A stretch of 64,000 bases of DNA from Mycobacterium simiae (GCF_010727605.1 NZ_AP022568.1:4030001-4094000); one strand, 5' to 3'. Positions 46,461 through 58,599 are shown, counted from the first letter of the stretch. The notes: a model not told the origin generated them from the letters alone. Translations and numbers: made by a program.

Positions 46461-46476
46461 TCACCGATTACGGTGA
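46461..46476. promoter_or_regulatory. TCACCG-ATTA-CGGTGA palindrome between glgM and glgC
   Basis: A perfect 16-base palindrome lies near the middle of the 217-base divergent promoter region, about 94 bases from the glgM start and 108 from the glgC start. It could be an operator serving both genes or a small hairpin. Confidence 0.45.
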
Positions 46477-46584
46477 GAGGCGGCGCGCCGAGTTTGCCAA
46501 ATACGTTGACGGACAGCCCGTCAGAACGGCGGCCGGGGGGATTGCCCCTGGCAGCGGTTCGCGACGGCCGATAGGTTTGGAGCC

Positions 46585-47799
46585 ATGAGGGAAGCACCAC
46601 ACGTGCTGGGTATCGTCCTGGCCGGCGGTGAGGGTAAGCGGCTGTATCCGCTGACCGCGGACCGGGCCAAGCCCGCAGTTCCCTTCGGCGGCGCCTACCG
46701 CCTGATCGACTTCGTCTTGTCCAACCTCGTCAACGCCCGATACTTGCGGATCTGTGTTCTCACGCAATACAAGTCGCATTCGCTGGACCGCCATATTTCG
46801 CAGAACTGGCGGCTGTCCGGTCTGGCCGGTGAGTACATCACCCCGGTGCCGGCGCAGCAGCGCCTCGGGCCGCGCTGGTACACCGGCTCCGCGGACGCGA
46901 TCTACCAGTCACTGAACCTGATCTACGACGAAGATCCGGACTACATAGTGGTTTTCGGTGCCGACCACGTGTACCGGATGGATCCCGAGCAGATGGTCCA
47001 GTTCCACATCGACAGCGGGGCGGGGGCGACGGTGGCCGGAATCCGGGTGCCGCGCGCCGACGCCAGCGCATTCGGCTGCATCGATTCCGACGAGTCCGGG
47101 CGGATCCGCAACTTCGTCGAGAAGCCGCTGAAGCCGCCGGGCACTCCGGATGACCCGGAGACGACCTTCGTATCGATGGGCAACTACATCTTCACCACCA
47201 AGGTGCTCATCGACGCCATTCGCGCCGACGCCGACGACGATCACTCCGATCACGACATGGGCGGCGACATCATCCCGCGGTTGGTGGCCGACGGAATGGC
47301 CGCCGTCTACGACTTCAGCGACAACGAGGTGCCCGGCGCCACCGACCGGGACCGCGCCTACTGGCGTGACGTGGGGACGCTGGACGCGTTCTACGACGCA
47401 CACATGGATCTGGTGTCGGTGCACCCGGTGTTCAACCTGTACAACCGGCGCTGGCCGATTCGCGGCGCGACGGAGAACCTGGCGCCGGCGAAGTTCGTCA
47501 ACGGCGGCTCCGCCCAGGAGTCTGTGGTCGGTGCCGGCAGCATCATCTCGGCGGCCTCGGTGCGCAATTCGGTGCTGTCGTCGAATGTGGTGGTCGACGA
47601 CGGGGCGATCGTCGAAGGCAGCGTGATCATGCCCGGCGCCCGGGTCGGCCGCGGCGCGGTGGTACGCCACGCGATCCTGGACAAGAACGTCGTCATCGGG
47701 CCGGGCGAGATGGTCGGCGTGGATCTGGAGCGGGACCGGGAGCGTTTTGCGATCAGCGCCGGGGGCGTGGTCGCGGTGGGCAAGGGCGTCTGGGTCTAG
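46585..47799 (+). CDS. glgC: ADP-glucose pyrophosphorylase GlgC
   Basis: GlgC makes ADP-glucose from ATP and glucose-1-phosphate, the committed step for glycogen and GlgM-derived glucans. It has 404 residues. The nucleotide-binding [26 protein letters not shown] (residues 9-34), [11 protein letters not shown], the glucose-phosphate site FVEKPLKP and a C-terminal left-handed helix (VSVIM-type hexapeptides from about residue 300) are present. The ATG is preceded by GGAGCC. It is convergent with the RaaS-operon end. Confidence 0.95.
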   Translation: MREAPHVLGIVLAGGEGKRLYPLTADRAKPAVPFGGAYRLIDFVLSNLVNARYLRICVLTQYKSHSLDRHISQNWRLSGLAGEYITPVPAQQRLGPRWYTGSADAIYQSLNLIYDEDPDYIVVFGADHVYRMDPEQMVQFHIDSGAGATVAGIRVPRADASAFGCIDSDESGRIRNFVEKPLKPPGTPDDPETTFVSMGNYIFTTKVLIDAIRADADDDHSDHDMGGDIIPRLVADGMAAVYDFSDNEVPGATDRDRAYWRDVGTLDAFYDAHMDLVSVHPVFNLYNRRWPIRGATENLAPAKFVNGGSAQESVVGAGSIISAASVRNSVLSSNVVVDDGAIVEGSVIMPGARVGRGAVVRHAILDKNVVIGPGEMVGVDLERDRERFAISAGGVVAVGKGVWV

Positions 47800-47807
47800 C
47801 CGCGCGG

Positions 47808-48482
47808 CTACCAGACGTAGGGCAGCAACCGGTAGCGCACCCGCTGCGTGTACTCGCGATATCCGGTCAGTTGCTCGGCGAGCAGCTGCTCTTCGTCGCG
47901 GATCCGCACGACGAGCACCACAATTCCCGGGAGGACCAGCAACAATCCCCAGTACGAGCCCAGGGCCAGCGGAACACCGATCATCATGACCACGTTGCCG
48001 ACGTACATCGGGTGCCGGACGACCTTGTACAGACCACCGGAGACGACGTGCTGGCCGGTCTCGACCGTCACCGTGGCCGCGGCATAACCGTTTTGGATGA
48101 TCACCAACATCGCGATCCCCAGTCCGCAAGCCACCAGCAGATCGCCGAGCAGGCATACCCAGCTGGGAGGATGCGACCAGCCCATCCGATGGTCGTATGC
48201 GCTGAACGTCAACATCAGCAGGATTGCCAGCATTGCGCCGACGATCGCGATCTTCTGGATGCCTCTGGTCTCCGCCTTCGGGCCGGCATGCATGCGGCGC
48301 TGCAACGCGGCCGGGTTGGTCCTGGCGATGTAGAGGGTGGGCAGGATCGTCGCCGCCAGCGTGGTAGCGACGAAAACCCACGCCTGCCAATAGTTGAGCG
48401 TTCCGGCCGGCAGGAAGAGCAGCACGCCCAGGACGATCAGTCCGAACATCGACGACGACGCGGCCTTGATACCGGTGTTCAT
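47808..48482 (-). CDS. ICMT/PEMT-like membrane methyltransferase (Rv1216c homologue)
   Basis: This 224-residue polytopic protein of the isoprenylcysteine carboxyl methyltransferase-like family has about five hydrophobic helices. The cofactor-site motif is RHPMYVGNVVMMIGVPLALGS, with the C-terminal RDEEQLLAEQLTGYREYTQRVRYRLLP. The ATG overlaps the ABC permease stop (ATGA), so it is the last gene of the TetR-ABC operon. Its methyl acceptor is unknown; membrane lipids or the transported compound are possible. Confidence 0.83.
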   Translation of the reverse strand: MNTGIKAASSSMFGLIVLGVLLFLPAGTLNYWQAWVFVATTLAATILPTLYIARTNPAALQRRMHAGPKAETRGIQKIAIVGAMLAILLMLTFSAYDHRMGWSHPPSWVCLLGDLLVACGLGIAMLVIIQNGYAAATVTVETGQHVVSGGLYKVVRHPMYVGNVVMMIGVPLALGSYWGLLLVLPGIVVLVVRIRDEEQLLAEQLTGYREYTQRVRYRLLPYVW

Positions 48483-50113
48483 GATCGTAGGTCCCGCCGC
48501 CGGAATGCCATGGCGCCCAATATGATCAGCGCGGCATCGATAGTTGTGAGCCACAGCAGTGGCACGGCGGTGAAACCTGCGCCGACGCGAGGCACGTGCG
48601 CAAAGGGCTCCAGATCGAGCACCCATTGGCCGAAGCCCGCCAACGAACCGATCAGGTACAAGGCGATGAACCCGATCAGCACGCCCCAGGTCACCGGCGC
48701 GAAGCGTGGCGCCAGGCCCCACAACGCGATGGTGACCGCCGAGCCCAGCCAGACGGCCGGCAGCTGGACCGCCGCGGTGCCGATCACCATGACCATCTTG
48801 GATCCGACGGCGCCGGCGGCCATGCCGTAAAGCAGACCGCCCAGCGCTCCGGCGATCAGCATTGCCGCCGCGGAGCCGAGCAGGGCGCCGACCAGATGGC
48901 TTGCCAGCCAACGGGTCCGCGCAACAGCCCCGGCCAGGGTGGTCTCGGCCCGCAGGCTGGATTCCTCTTGATGCAGTCGCAGGGCGAGCGAGACGGCGAA
49001 CGCGGCGGCCACCATGCCCATCATCGCGAACGCCACCGCCAGGAAGGCTTCTTCCAGCGCGGTGGTGCCGCCCATCCGCGCGACGATGTCACGGGCCATG
49101 CCGCTGCCAATCTCGTCGCCGATGCCGTGCGCCACGCTGCCCATCACCATGCCGTACAGGGACAACCCCACCGTCCACAGCAGCAGCGCGCCGCGATCCA
49201 GGCGCCAGGCCAGGCCGAACACGTTGCGCAACCCGGCGGCGGCGGTGGCCGGACCGGCGCGCTCGGCGATGAGGCCGGCACCGACATCGCGGCCCGCGAG
49301 CAGTCGGTACGCCACAGCGGTCAGGACCGCCGCGGTAGCCAGGTGGAGCGACAGCACCCACCAGTGATCCCCCGCGTAGGGCCGCACCTGCAGCGACCAC
49401 CCCAGTGGTGAGAGCCAGGACAGCCCGCCGGAGCCGGCGTCGCCCATGGCGCGCAGCGTGAATGCGGCGGCCAGCACGGCGAAGGCGGCGCCGCGGGCGA
49501 AGCGCGCACTGGCCGACAGCTGTGCGGTCACCGCGGCCACGGCCGTGAACACCAGACCCGAACACGCCAGTGCGGCACCGAAGGCCAGCGATCCGCCGGC
49601 CGGGACGTCGGTGCCCAGCAGGCCGGCCGCACCCAGGGCCCCGGTGGTGAGGGAGGCGCCGAACGCCAGGAGCAGCGCCGCGGTCAGGCTGGCGTACCGT
49701 CCGACGCCGGTCGAGTCCACCAGCTCGGTCCGTCCGCTCTCCTCGTCGGCGCGGGTATGCCGGATCGCCGTCAGAATGACGGCCACCGCGATCAGCACGT
49801 GAAACATGCCGGCCTTCCACACCCCCACCGCGCCCAGGCTGTCGTTGTAGATCTGCCCGTACAGCGCGCGCTGAGCCGGACTGGCCATGATCGACGCCGC
49901 GAATCCGGCGCGGGCGGCCTGGGTGGGGTAGACCTTCTCGATGCTGCCGACGTAGACCGTGGCCAGCGGCAACGAGAGCAGCAGGATCCACAACGGCAGC
50001 GAGACGCGGTCGCGGCGCAGATACAGCCGCAGCATCCTCAAGGTGCCAGTGAAGTTCGAAACGCCCTGTGACGCTGCGTGGTCCGGACGGTCAAGGATGG
50101 CGGTGGCGATCAT
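48479..50113 (-). CDS. ABC exporter permease (Rv1217c homologue)
   Basis: This 544-residue integral membrane protein has about twelve hydrophobic segments, arranged as two related halves, without an ATPase domain. It resembles tetronasin/antibiotic-type ABC-2 permeases. It overlaps the ATPase gene upstream (ATGA) and the methyltransferase downstream. In M. tuberculosis the Rv1217c-Rv1218c pump is linked to multidrug efflux and long-term survival. The substrate here is inferred. Confidence 0.87.
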   Translation of the reverse strand: MIATAILDRPDHAASQGVSNFTGTLRMLRLYLRRDRVSLPLWILLLSLPLATVYVGSIEKVYPTQAARAGFAASIMASPAQRALYGQIYNDSLGAVGVWKAGMFHVLIAVAVILTAIRHTRADEESGRTELVDSTGVGRYASLTAALLLAFGASLTTGALGAAGLLGTDVPAGGSLAFGAALACSGLVFTAVAAVTAQLSASARFARGAAFAVLAAAFTLRAMGDAGSGGLSWLSPLGWSLQVRPYAGDHWWVLSLHLATAAVLTAVAYRLLAGRDVGAGLIAERAGPATAAAGLRNVFGLAWRLDRGALLLWTVGLSLYGMVMGSVAHGIGDEIGSGMARDIVARMGGTTALEEAFLAVAFAMMGMVAAAFAVSLALRLHQEESSLRAETTLAGAVARTRWLASHLVGALLGSAAAMLIAGALGGLLYGMAAGAVGSKMVMVIGTAAVQLPAVWLGSAVTIALWGLAPRFAPVTWGVLIGFIALYLIGSLAGFGQWVLDLEPFAHVPRVGAGFTAVPLLWLTTIDAALIILGAMAFRRRDLRS

Positions 50114-51030
50114 GCCGAGACCTTCGTTGTGCCGCGCCCGGTGTCGTAGTGGCGCAAGAAGAGCTCTTCGAGGGTGGGGGGCTGGCTGACCAGGCTGCGC
50201 ACGCCGGCATCCCCCAGCACGCGGATGAGTTCGCCGAGGCTTTCGCTGTCGACCTGCGCGCGTAGCGTGTTGCCGTCGACGCTGATGTCTTCGACTCCCT
50301 TGATGCGAGTGAGATCGCCTGGATCACCGGTCATTTCGGCTCTGATGGAAGTGCGGCTGAGGTGTCGCATCGAGTCCAGCGTTCCGGATTCGATGGTCTT
50401 GCCGGCCCGGATGATGGTCACGCGCTGGCACAGGGCTTCCGTTTCGGCCAGGATATGGCTGGACAGCAAGACCGTCGCGCCGCGGTCGCGCGCTTCGGCA
50501 ACGCATTGCTGAAAGACGTTCTCCATCAATGGGTCCAGGCCACTACTGGGCTCGTCAAGCAGCAGCAGGCTGGCGTGCGAGGAGAATGCCGAAATCAGCG
50601 ATACCTTTTGCCGGTTGCCTTTGGAGTAGGTGCGGGCTTTCTTGGTCGGATCCAGGTCGAAGCGCTCGATGAGTTCCCGACGGCGCGCGTCGTCGATACC
50701 GCCGCGCATGCGGGCCAGTAGGTCGATGGTCTCACCGCCGGTCAGCGACGGCCAGAGCGTGACATCGCCTGGTACATAAGCGATCTGTCGGTGCAGTGCT
50801 ACCGCGTCTGTCCATGGGTCACCGCCCAGCAACTTAACGGTGCCGCTGTCGGCGCGCACCAGGCCCAGCAGGATGCGGATGGTGGTGGACTTACCGGCCC
50901 CGTTGGGGCCGAGGAAGCCGTGTACTTCACCGGGGCGCACGGTCAGGTCGAGACCGTCCAGCGCGCGCACCGCCCCGAAGTTCTTGGTGAGGCCACGAAT
51001 TTCGATGGGGACGGCGTTGTCAACTCTCAT
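50110..51030 (-). CDS. ABC exporter ATPase (Rv1218c homologue)
   Basis: This 306-residue ABC ATPase powers the adjacent permease. Walker [11 protein letters not shown] is at about residues 42-51. The signature is degenerate ([12 protein letters not shown] in place of LSGGQ), and Walker [14 protein letters not shown] and the switch His in LSSHIL are present. The ATG at 51030 has AAGGAG six bases upstream; an earlier in-frame start lies within the TetR gene. The genes overlap by 11 bases, and the TetR gene is upstream. Confidence 0.92.
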   Translation of the reverse strand: MRVDNAVPIEIRGLTKNFGAVRALDGLDLTVRPGEVHGFLGPNGAGKSTTIRILLGLVRADSGTVKLLGGDPWTDAVALHRQIAYVPGDVTLWPSLTGGETIDLLARMRGGIDDARRRELIERFDLDPTKKARTYSKGNRQKVSLISAFSSHASLLLLDEPSSGLDPLMENVFQQCVAEARDRGATVLLSSHILAETEALCQRVTIIRAGKTIESGTLDSMRHLSRTSIRAEMTGDPGDLTRIKGVEDISVDGNTLRAQVDSESLGELIRVLGDAGVRSLVSQPPTLEELFLRHYDTGRGTTKVSA

Positions 51031-51658
51031 CAGACTCTCCTTGATCGTCGGCCGCAAGGAATGCGTCGTACATGGTGCGGTCCGTCATCAGGCCTTCGGT
51101 GTAGATCTCGAGGGCGGGCAGCACCATTTCTTGGGCATAGTCGCGCAGGACGGCACGCAGATCCGTTGGTGTCGGGTGCATTTGGATGTAGAGCAACAGG
51201 CCCCCGCCGCCGGTGATGCCCAAGTATTTCGCCCTGGCGTGTGGGTCGCGGCTGGGCCTGATGGTCCCGGCGCGGACGCCCTCTTCCATATAGTCGTACG
51301 TGTTGTCGATCAGCCTGCGCCACAGCGTGTTCGCCAGCTCGCCACCGGTCTGCATGCTGCGGACCAGGTACGCCATCAGCGGTGCGTAGTCCTCGATCTC
51401 GGCCATCCGTGCGAACCAGGTGGCCGGGTCGTTGGACCGCATCGCCTCTGACTTGGTGCTGTAGATCTGTTCGGCGATGTAGTCCTCGCAGGCCTTGCGT
51501 AGGCCCGCTTTGGAGCCGAAGTGATGGATCACCAATGCCGCGCTGACGCCGGCCGCCTCGGCGATGGCGCGTAGTCCGACGCCGAAACCGTGCTGGCCGA
51601 ACTGCTCGATGGCCGCATCGCGGATGCGGGCGGCGGCCGTCAGGTCGGTTGAACGCAC
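51020..51658 (-). CDS. raaS: RaaS-like TetR repressor (Rv1219c homologue)
   Basis: This 212-residue TetR regulator is homologous to RaaS, which represses its own operon with the efflux pump and responds to acyl-CoA-type ligands. HTH at about residues 30-52 ([23 protein letters not shown]). The GTG at 51658 is only 11 bases from a 14-base palindrome. It overlaps the ATPase gene by 11 bases, so repressor, pump and methyltransferase form one four-gene operon. Confidence 0.88.
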   Translation of the reverse strand: MRSTDLTAAARIRDAAIEQFGQHGFGVGLRAIAEAAGVSAALVIHHFGSKAGLRKACEDYIAEQIYSTKSEAMRSNDPATWFARMAEIEDYAPLMAYLVRSMQTGGELANTLWRRLIDNTYDYMEEGVRAGTIRPSRDPHARAKYLGITGGGGLLLYIQMHPTPTDLRAVLRDYAQEMVLPALEIYTEGLMTDRTMYDAFLAADDQGESDES

Positions 51659-51669
51659 GTTCAGGACAT

Positions 51670-51683
51670 TAAACGGTCGTTCA
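51670..51683. promoter_or_regulatory. Candidate RaaS operator TAAACGGTCGTTCA
   Basis: AACG-GT-CGTT is a perfect inverted repeat within a 14-base near-palindrome (one outer mismatch), of a kind typical for TetR repressors. CGTTCAG also occurs twice, at 51658-51664 and 51678-51684, 20 bases apart. The site lies immediately before the raaS start, so binding would block its transcription. Confidence 0.55.
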
Positions 51684-51769
51684 GCCGGCGGTCAAGGGGA
51701 AACACCGCAAAGAATCGGTAAAGAAATCGCATCACGTCCGGCAGGTATCCGGCCGGCTGTGGCAAACGG

Positions 51770-52438
51770 CTAGTCGCGGACGGCCGCCAACACGCCCTCG
51801 CCCAGCGGCACCAGCGCGGGCGTCAACCGCTCGTCCTCGGCGATCAGGCGCGCCGCCTCGCGCACCGCGAGCACGTCGTCGTCGCGCGCCGCCGGGTCGC
51901 CGGCACGCCCGCCGAGCGCGGCGCCGTGCACGACGATGACCCCGCCAGACCGCAGCAGCCGCACGCCCTCGACGACGTAATCGGGCTGATCGATCGGGTC
52001 GGCGTCGATGAACACCAGGTCATAGGACTCGTCGGCAAGGCGGGTGAGCACCTCCTGCGCGCGGCCGCTGATCAGCCGGGTGCGCGACGGGCCGATGCCG
52101 GCTTCGGAGAAGGCCTGCTTAGCCAGTCGCAGATACTCCGGCTCGATGTCGATCGTGGTCAGTACGCCGTCGTCACTCATCCCGGACAGCAACCACAGAC
52201 CACTGACCCCGGCGCCGGTCCCCACCTCGGCGACCGCCTTCCCGCCGGACAGCTTGGTCAGCATGCTCAGCAGCGCGCCGACCGCGGGCGTCACCGCCCC
52301 GGCGCCGATGTCGACGGAACGTTCCCGGGCAGCGGCCAGGATCGCGTCCTCGGATATCGAGCCCTCCGCATGCGCGGAGAGCGATTCGGCCCGGCTCGGC
52401 GCCGTCTGGCCGGAGGTTTCCTCGTCGCTGCCGTCCAT
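51770..52438 (-). CDS. O-methyltransferase (Rv1220c homologue)
   Basis: This is a 222-residue SAM-dependent methyltransferase of the catechol/caffeoyl-CoA O-methyltransferase type (Methyltransf_3). The SAM-binding [16 protein letters not shown] (about residues 69-84), TIDIEPEYL and the metal-site [14 protein letters not shown] are visible. The ATG at 52438 matches related proteins; a Met further in is an alternative. It is divergent from sigE with 188 bases between. Substrate unknown. Confidence 0.87.
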   Translation of the reverse strand: MDGSDEETSGQTAPSRAESLSAHAEGSISEDAILAAARERSVDIGAGAVTPAVGALLSMLTKLSGGKAVAEVGTGAGVSGLWLLSGMSDDGVLTTIDIEPEYLRLAKQAFSEAGIGPSRTRLISGRAQEVLTRLADESYDLVFIDADPIDQPDYVVEGVRLLRSGGVIVVHGAALGGRAGDPAARDDDVLAVREAARLIAEDERLTPALVPLGEGVLAAVRD

Positions 52439-52566
52439 GCCCGCAGCGTATGCCATGCGATGGCGCGCCCGAGCCAGACGGATTCCGACACGCCCGACGC
52501 GCTCCACGCGGCGTAAGTCACGCCCGGGTGGGTACCCGCTGCTTACGGCAGGTAACGAAAAGGTTT

Positions 52567-52582
52567 CTCAGCCAAACCTCAG
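52567..52582 (+). promoter_or_regulatory. MprA-type box CTCAG-N6-CTCAG upstream of sigE
   Basis: CTCAG at 52567-52571 and at 52578-52582 form a direct repeat with an 11-base period, like the loosely conserved MprA box. MprAB is known to activate sigE under envelope stress in M. tuberculosis. The box lies 45-60 bases before the sigE start used here. Confidence 0.5.
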
Positions 52583-52626
52583 ATTGCTCCTATATCGCGC
52601 ATACGCCGATAGGCGACGGTGAGCGT

Positions 52627-53382
52627 ATGGAACGTGCAGCACGTTGGGTGGGGAATACCGATTGGCAGCCACGTGTTGCCGCAGACGACGAATTGTCAAT
52701 AGCTGACAACTCAACTTGTTCGGAGGATTCGATCAACACCACTCTGCTAAGCCCCAGCACCATGTCTCACGCTCAGGAGTTCGCCGACGACGAATGGGTC
52801 GAGCCCGTCGACGGATTACAGGGCACCGCCGTATTCGACGCGACCGGCGACAAGACGACGATGCCGTCCTGGGACGAGTTGGTGAGACAGCATGCCGACC
52901 GGGTGTACCGCCTGGCTTACCGGCTCTCGGGCAGCCAGCAGGACGCCGAGGATTTGACGCAGGAGACGTTCATCCGGGTGTTCCGGTCGGTCCAGAACTA
53001 CCAGCCCGGAACCTTCGAGGGCTGGCTGCACCGCATCACCACCAACCTGTTCCTCGACATGGTGCGCCGCCGGGCCCGGATCCGGATGGAAGCGTTGCCG
53101 GAGGACTACGACCGGGTGCCGGCCGACGAGCCGAATCCCGAGCAGATCTACCACGACGCCCGGCTCGGGCCGGATCTGCAAGCCGCCCTGGATTCGCTGC
53201 CGCCGGAGTTCCGCGCCGCGGTGGTGCTGTGCGACATCGAAGGTCTGTCCTACGAGGAAATCGGTGCCACCCTGGGCGTCAAGCTGGGCACCGTGCGCAG
53301 CCGGATCCACCGCGGCCGCCAGGCCTTGCGCGATTATCTGGCGGCGCACTCGGCGCCGGAGACCCACGCCAAATCGGCGTGA
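52627..53382 (+). CDS. sigE: ECF sigma factor SigE
   Basis: SigE directs transcription in response to envelope and detergent stress. The 251-residue protein has sigma-2 at about residues 79-150 ([37 protein letters not shown]) and sigma-4 at about 188-240, with the [31 protein letters not shown]. The start is less certain: the ATG at 52627 gives [12 protein letters not shown], and an internal ATG at 52762 (MSHAQEF) is also plausible, since SigE in M. tuberculosis has several start sites. rseA follows after 118 bases that can fold. Confidence 0.94.
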   Translation: MERAARWVGNTDWQPRVAADDELSIADNSTCSEDSINTTLLSPSTMSHAQEFADDEWVEPVDGLQGTAVFDATGDKTTMPSWDELVRQHADRVYRLAYRLSGSQQDAEDLTQETFIRVFRSVQNYQPGTFEGWLHRITTNLFLDMVRRRARIRMEALPEDYDRVPADEPNPEQIYHDARLGPDLQAALDSLPPEFRAAVVLCDIEGLSYEEIGATLGVKLGTVRSRIHRGRQALRDYLAAHSAPETHAKSA

Positions 53383-53415
53383 CCCGGTTCGCGGTACGGC
53401 GCATGGCCCGATGAT

Positions 53416-53453
53416 CGTGCGATTTCGTCGCACGCACGGAGGTGCGCAGCACC
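53416..53453 (+). terminator. Twin hairpins between sigE and rseA
   Basis: CGTGCGA-TTTCG-TCGCACG (53416-53434) is a perfect seven-base stem with a five-base loop, followed by GGTGC-GCA-GCACC (53441-53453). No T-run follows. They could act as an attenuator or as an mRNA-processing element tuning SigE to RseA ratios. Confidence 0.4.
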
Positions 53454-53500
53454 TTGTCGCGCTACATTCGAGGGGTACGTGGCGGCGAAAGGAGCTGGTG

Positions 53501-55583
<2,083 letters not shown>

Positions 55584-55973
55584 ATGTTCGGGAACCTGAG
55601 CTGGGAGCACATCCTCGTCCTCGTGGTGGTCGGGCTGGTGATCCTGGGGCCGGAGCGCCTTCCGGGCGCGATCCGATGGACGTCGACGTCGCTGCGGCAG
55701 GCGCGGGACTATCTCAGCGGGGTGACCACCCAGCTGCGCCAGGACCTCGGCCCCGAGTTCGACGACCTGCGCGGGCCATTGAGTGAACTGCAGACGCTGC
55801 GGGGGATGACGCCGCGCGCCGCCCTGACCAAGCATTTATTCGACGGGGACGACTCGTTCCTCACCGGCAATTTCGAGCGGCCGGTCAACGGCACCCCGGC
55901 GCCGCAACCGCAACCGCCGCAACCGCCGGTGCAGCAGCACGGGCCGGCGCCGTTCGACACCGACGCGACCTGA
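55584..55973 (+). CDS. tatB: Twin-arginine translocase subunit TatB
   Basis: TatB forms the signal-peptide receptor with TatC in the Tat protein-export system. The 129-residue protein has a typical short membrane helix (residues 7-21) ending in LGPERLP, then an amphipathic helix ([17 protein letters not shown]). The C-terminal tail is Pro/Gln-rich and probably disordered. The ATG directly abuts the htrA stop, so the two are likely co-translated. Confidence 0.9.
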   Translation: MFGNLSWEHILVLVVVGLVILGPERLPGAIRWTSTSLRQARDYLSGVTTQLRQDLGPEFDDLRGPLSELQTLRGMTPRAALTKHLFDGDDSFLTGNFERPVNGTPAPQPQPPQPPVQQHGPAPFDTDAT

Positions 55974-55989
55974 TTGGCCGGAACGGGTA

Positions 55990-57150
55990 TCAGCGTCGAC
56001 TCGGGTCGAGCCCCAGCGATACGCCCGCCAAGCCGCGCTTGCGCGACGACAGCTTGTCGGCCACGCTGCGTAACTCCTTGCCCACCGCCGAATCCGGGGC
56101 GCTGAGTACGAGCGGCACACCCGAATCGCCGGCCGCCACCAGGGCGGGGTCCAGCGGGATTTGACCGAGCAACGGCACGTCGGCGCCGACTGCCCGGGAC
56201 AGCCGCTCGGCGACCTGCGCGCCGCCGCCCTCGCCGAACACGTGCAGGGTGGAACCGTCCGGCAAGGTCAGCCCGGACATGTTCTCAACGACGCCGACGA
56301 CGCGCTGACGGGTTTGCAGCGCAATGCTGCCGGCCCGCTCGGCGACCTCGGCCGCGGCCAACTGTGGTGTGGTGACGACCAGGATCTCCGCATTGGGCAG
56401 CAGCTGCGCCAGCGAGATGGCGATGTCGCCGGTGCCCGGGGGCAAGTCGAGCAGCAGCACGTCGAGATCGCCCCAGAACACGTCGGCCAGGAACTGCTGC
56501 AGCGCCCGGTGCAGCATCGGGCCGCGCCACACCACGGGCGTATTGCCCTGGGTGAACTGCGCGATCGAGATGACCTTCACCTCGTGCGCAATCGGCGGGA
56601 GGATCATCGATTCCACTTGGGTGGGCCGATCGGTGGTGCCCATCATGCGTGGGACGGAGTGGCCGTGGATGTCGGCGTCGAGCACGCCGACCGACAGGCC
56701 GCGGGCGGCCATCGCGGTGGCCAGGTTGACGGTGACGCTGGACTTGCCGACCCCGCCCTTGCCTGACGCGACGGCGTAGACCCGGGTCAGCGAGTTGGGT
56801 TGGGCGAAGGGGATAACCGGCTCGGCGGCATCGCCGCGCAGCTTCTTGCGCAGTTCCGTGCGCTGCTCGTCGCTCATCACGTCCAGGCTGACAGTGACCG
56901 CCCCGGTCCCCGGAACGTCGGCGACCGCTTGGCTAACGCGGTCGCTGATCTCGGTCTTCTTGGGGCAGCTGGCGGTGGTCAGGTAGATCCCGACATGCAC
57001 GCTGCCGTCGGGATTGGCGTCGATGCTCTTGACCATGCCGAGGTCGGTGATCGGACGCCGCAATTCGGGATCGATCACTTTGCCCAGTGCGCCGCGGATA
57101 GCGGCGTTCAGGTCGGCTTGCGAACCAGGGGAGTCATGACGAGACATCAC
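55990..57150 (-). CDS. mrp: Mrp/NBP35 Fe-S carrier ATPase
   Basis: This 386-residue P-loop ATPase helps assemble or deliver Fe-S clusters. It has an N-terminal DUF59/MIP18-like domain (VIDPELRRPITDLGMVK) and a deviant Walker A SGKGGVGKSSV at about residues 129-139. DADIHGHSVP and the LLLDLPPGTGD region are also visible. The C-terminal CxxC of some family members is not seen. A GTG at 57150 and an ATG at 57147 are both possible starts. It converges on tatB, and the transglycosylase gene is upstream. Confidence 0.92.
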   Translation of the reverse strand: MMSRHDSPGSQADLNAAIRGALGKVIDPELRRPITDLGMVKSIDANPDGSVHVGIYLTTASCPKKTEISDRVSQAVADVPGTGAVTVSLDVMSDEQRTELRKKLRGDAAEPVIPFAQPNSLTRVYAVASGKGGVGKSSVTVNLATAMAARGLSVGVLDADIHGHSVPRMMGTTDRPTQVESMILPPIAHEVKVISIAQFTQGNTPVVWRGPMLHRALQQFLADVFWGDLDVLLLDLPPGTGDIAISLAQLLPNAEILVVTTPQLAAAEVAERAGSIALQTRQRVVGVVENMSGLTLPDGSTLHVFGEGGGAQVAERLSRAVGADVPLLGQIPLDPALVAAGDSGVPLVLSAPDSAVGKELRSVADKLSSRKRGLAGVSLGLDPSRR

Positions 57151-57192
57151 CGCCGAGTGTAGGCGGCGCGACGTTCGCCCGGCCGGCTGGCG

Positions 57193-58518
57193 TCAGCGGA
57201 CGGGGGCGGGTAGTCCCGCGGCGGGCGGGCTTGCCGGCGCCGGAGCACCCGGCGGGCCGGCCACCGGATCCGGCGCGGCCGGAGCGGGCGGAGCGGCTGG
57301 GGGAGGTGGCGGTGGTGCGAACGGCGCCCACGGCGGGGCGGCGTTCGGCGGCGGGGCGAACGGCGCGAACGGCTGCGGTCCGGCCGGCGGGGTGTTCTGC
57401 GAGGTTATGCAGATCACGGTGCATCCCGGCATGTGGCCGTGCGTCGGGCCGGTGACCGGCGGCGGCGGGGCCATCCAGGGGAACATCGGCTGGGTGGGGC
57501 TGACCGCTTGCGGCTGGCCGGTCAGGTCGATCAGCGGCATCCGGGCCATGGGATCGTCCTGGGGCAGGCCGATCATGTTGATCGGCAAGCCGGGGCCGAG
57601 CCCCTCGGGGTGTTCGTCGTGCGCGTTGCCCAGCGGGGGTGGCGGTCCGGTGATCGGCGGTAGGTCGACCGGGACGACGCCGGTGGCGTACGCCGCGGCC
57701 CAGCCCAACACGTTCTGCGCGTAGGCGGTGGAGTTGTTGTAGCGCAGGATCGCGGCCATGACCTGAGCGGGGTCGCGCAGGTTCAGGCCGCCGCTGCACA
57801 GGTAACGGGCCGCCGTCAGGGTCGAGTCGAACAGGTTCTGCGGGTCCGCCAGGCCGTCGCCGTCACCGTCGGAGGCGTAGCGCGCCCACGTGCCGGGGAG
57901 GAACTGCATGGGGCCCATGGCGCGCGCGTAGGTGACGCGGTTGCCGACACTGCTGGAGATGATGACTTCGTTGCCGGGCAACGTGCCGTCCAGCGCCGGA
58001 CCGTAGATCGGCGTGACCGCGGTACCGCGGGCGTCGACGGCACCGCCGCCGGCATGCCCGGATTCGATCCGGCCGATGCCGGCCAACAGGTTCCAGCTGA
58101 CGCCGCAGCCCGGGTCGGACACGGCCATCTTCTGCTCGGCATTGCGGTAGGCGGTCAGCGCCATCATCGGAATGCCCAGTGCGCCAGGCGTATTCACCAC
58201 CATCGGCGGGGGCGGCGCCGACACGGCACCGGCCGCGACATGGAACGCCGTCGGCGCCCGGTCGATCGCGATGACGACCGGGCCGGACAGGTCGGGAACG
58301 CTCGGGGAGACCGCAGCGACCGGCGTGATGACCGCATGCACCGACGGGATCGGGCTCTTCGCACCGTGGGTGGGTTCGGGCGTCGCGCTGACGGCTCCGG
58401 CGAAAACCAGCGGACTGATCACCGCCACGCTGAACGCCTGTACCCGAGATGTGGGAAGCAGCCGCTTCCGCACCGCCGCGACGGCCGGGTGAGCACCCAA
58501 GCGACCCCCTACGCGCAC
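57193..58518 (-). CDS. Secreted lytic transglycosylase-like protein (Rv1230c homologue)
   Basis: This is a 441-residue exported protein with an N-terminal hydrophobic segment (about residues 25-45) ahead of a Pro/Val-rich linker. The SLT-type murein transglycosylase domain spans about 135-275; the catalytic Glu is in GIGRIESGHAGG and the family RAMGPMQFLPGTWARYASDGDGD is present. The last ~130 residues are Pro/Ala-rich and disordered, probably for wall spanning. The GTG start at 58518 has a CRP-like site about 65 bases upstream. Confidence 0.85.
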   Translation of the reverse strand: MRVGGRLGAHPAVAAVRKRLLPTSRVQAFSVAVISPLVFAGAVSATPEPTHGAKSPIPSVHAVITPVAAVSPSVPDLSGPVVIAIDRAPTAFHVAAGAVSAPPPPMVVNTPGALGIPMMALTAYRNAEQKMAVSDPGCGVSWNLLAGIGRIESGHAGGGAVDARGTAVTPIYGPALDGTLPGNEVIISSSVGNRVTYARAMGPMQFLPGTWARYASDGDGDGLADPQNLFDSTLTAARYLCSGGLNLRDPAQVMAAILRYNNSTAYAQNVLGWAAAYATGVVPVDLPPITGPPPPLGNAHDEHPEGLGPGLPINMIGLPQDDPMARMPLIDLTGQPQAVSPTQPMFPWMAPPPPVTGPTHGHMPGCTVICITSQNTPPAGPQPFAPFAPPPNAAPPWAPFAPPPPPPAAPPAPAAPDPVAGPPGAPAPASPPAAGLPAPVR

Positions 58519-58583
58519 TCCACCGTCCTAAGTATTTGGGCTATCGGAAGCCCTTGTGAGCCGCCGGAACCGCTGCTTAGCCT

Positions 58584-58599
58584 CGTGAACTAGATCACC
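58584..58599. promoter_or_regulatory. CRP-type site CGTGAACTAGATCACC
   Basis: GTGA-N6-TCAC is a perfect half-site pair with TAG in the spacer, close to the mycobacterial CRP (Rv3676) consensus TGTGA-N6-TCACA. It lies 66-81 bases upstream of the transglycosylase start, a usual position for cAMP-CRP control. Confidence 0.5.
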
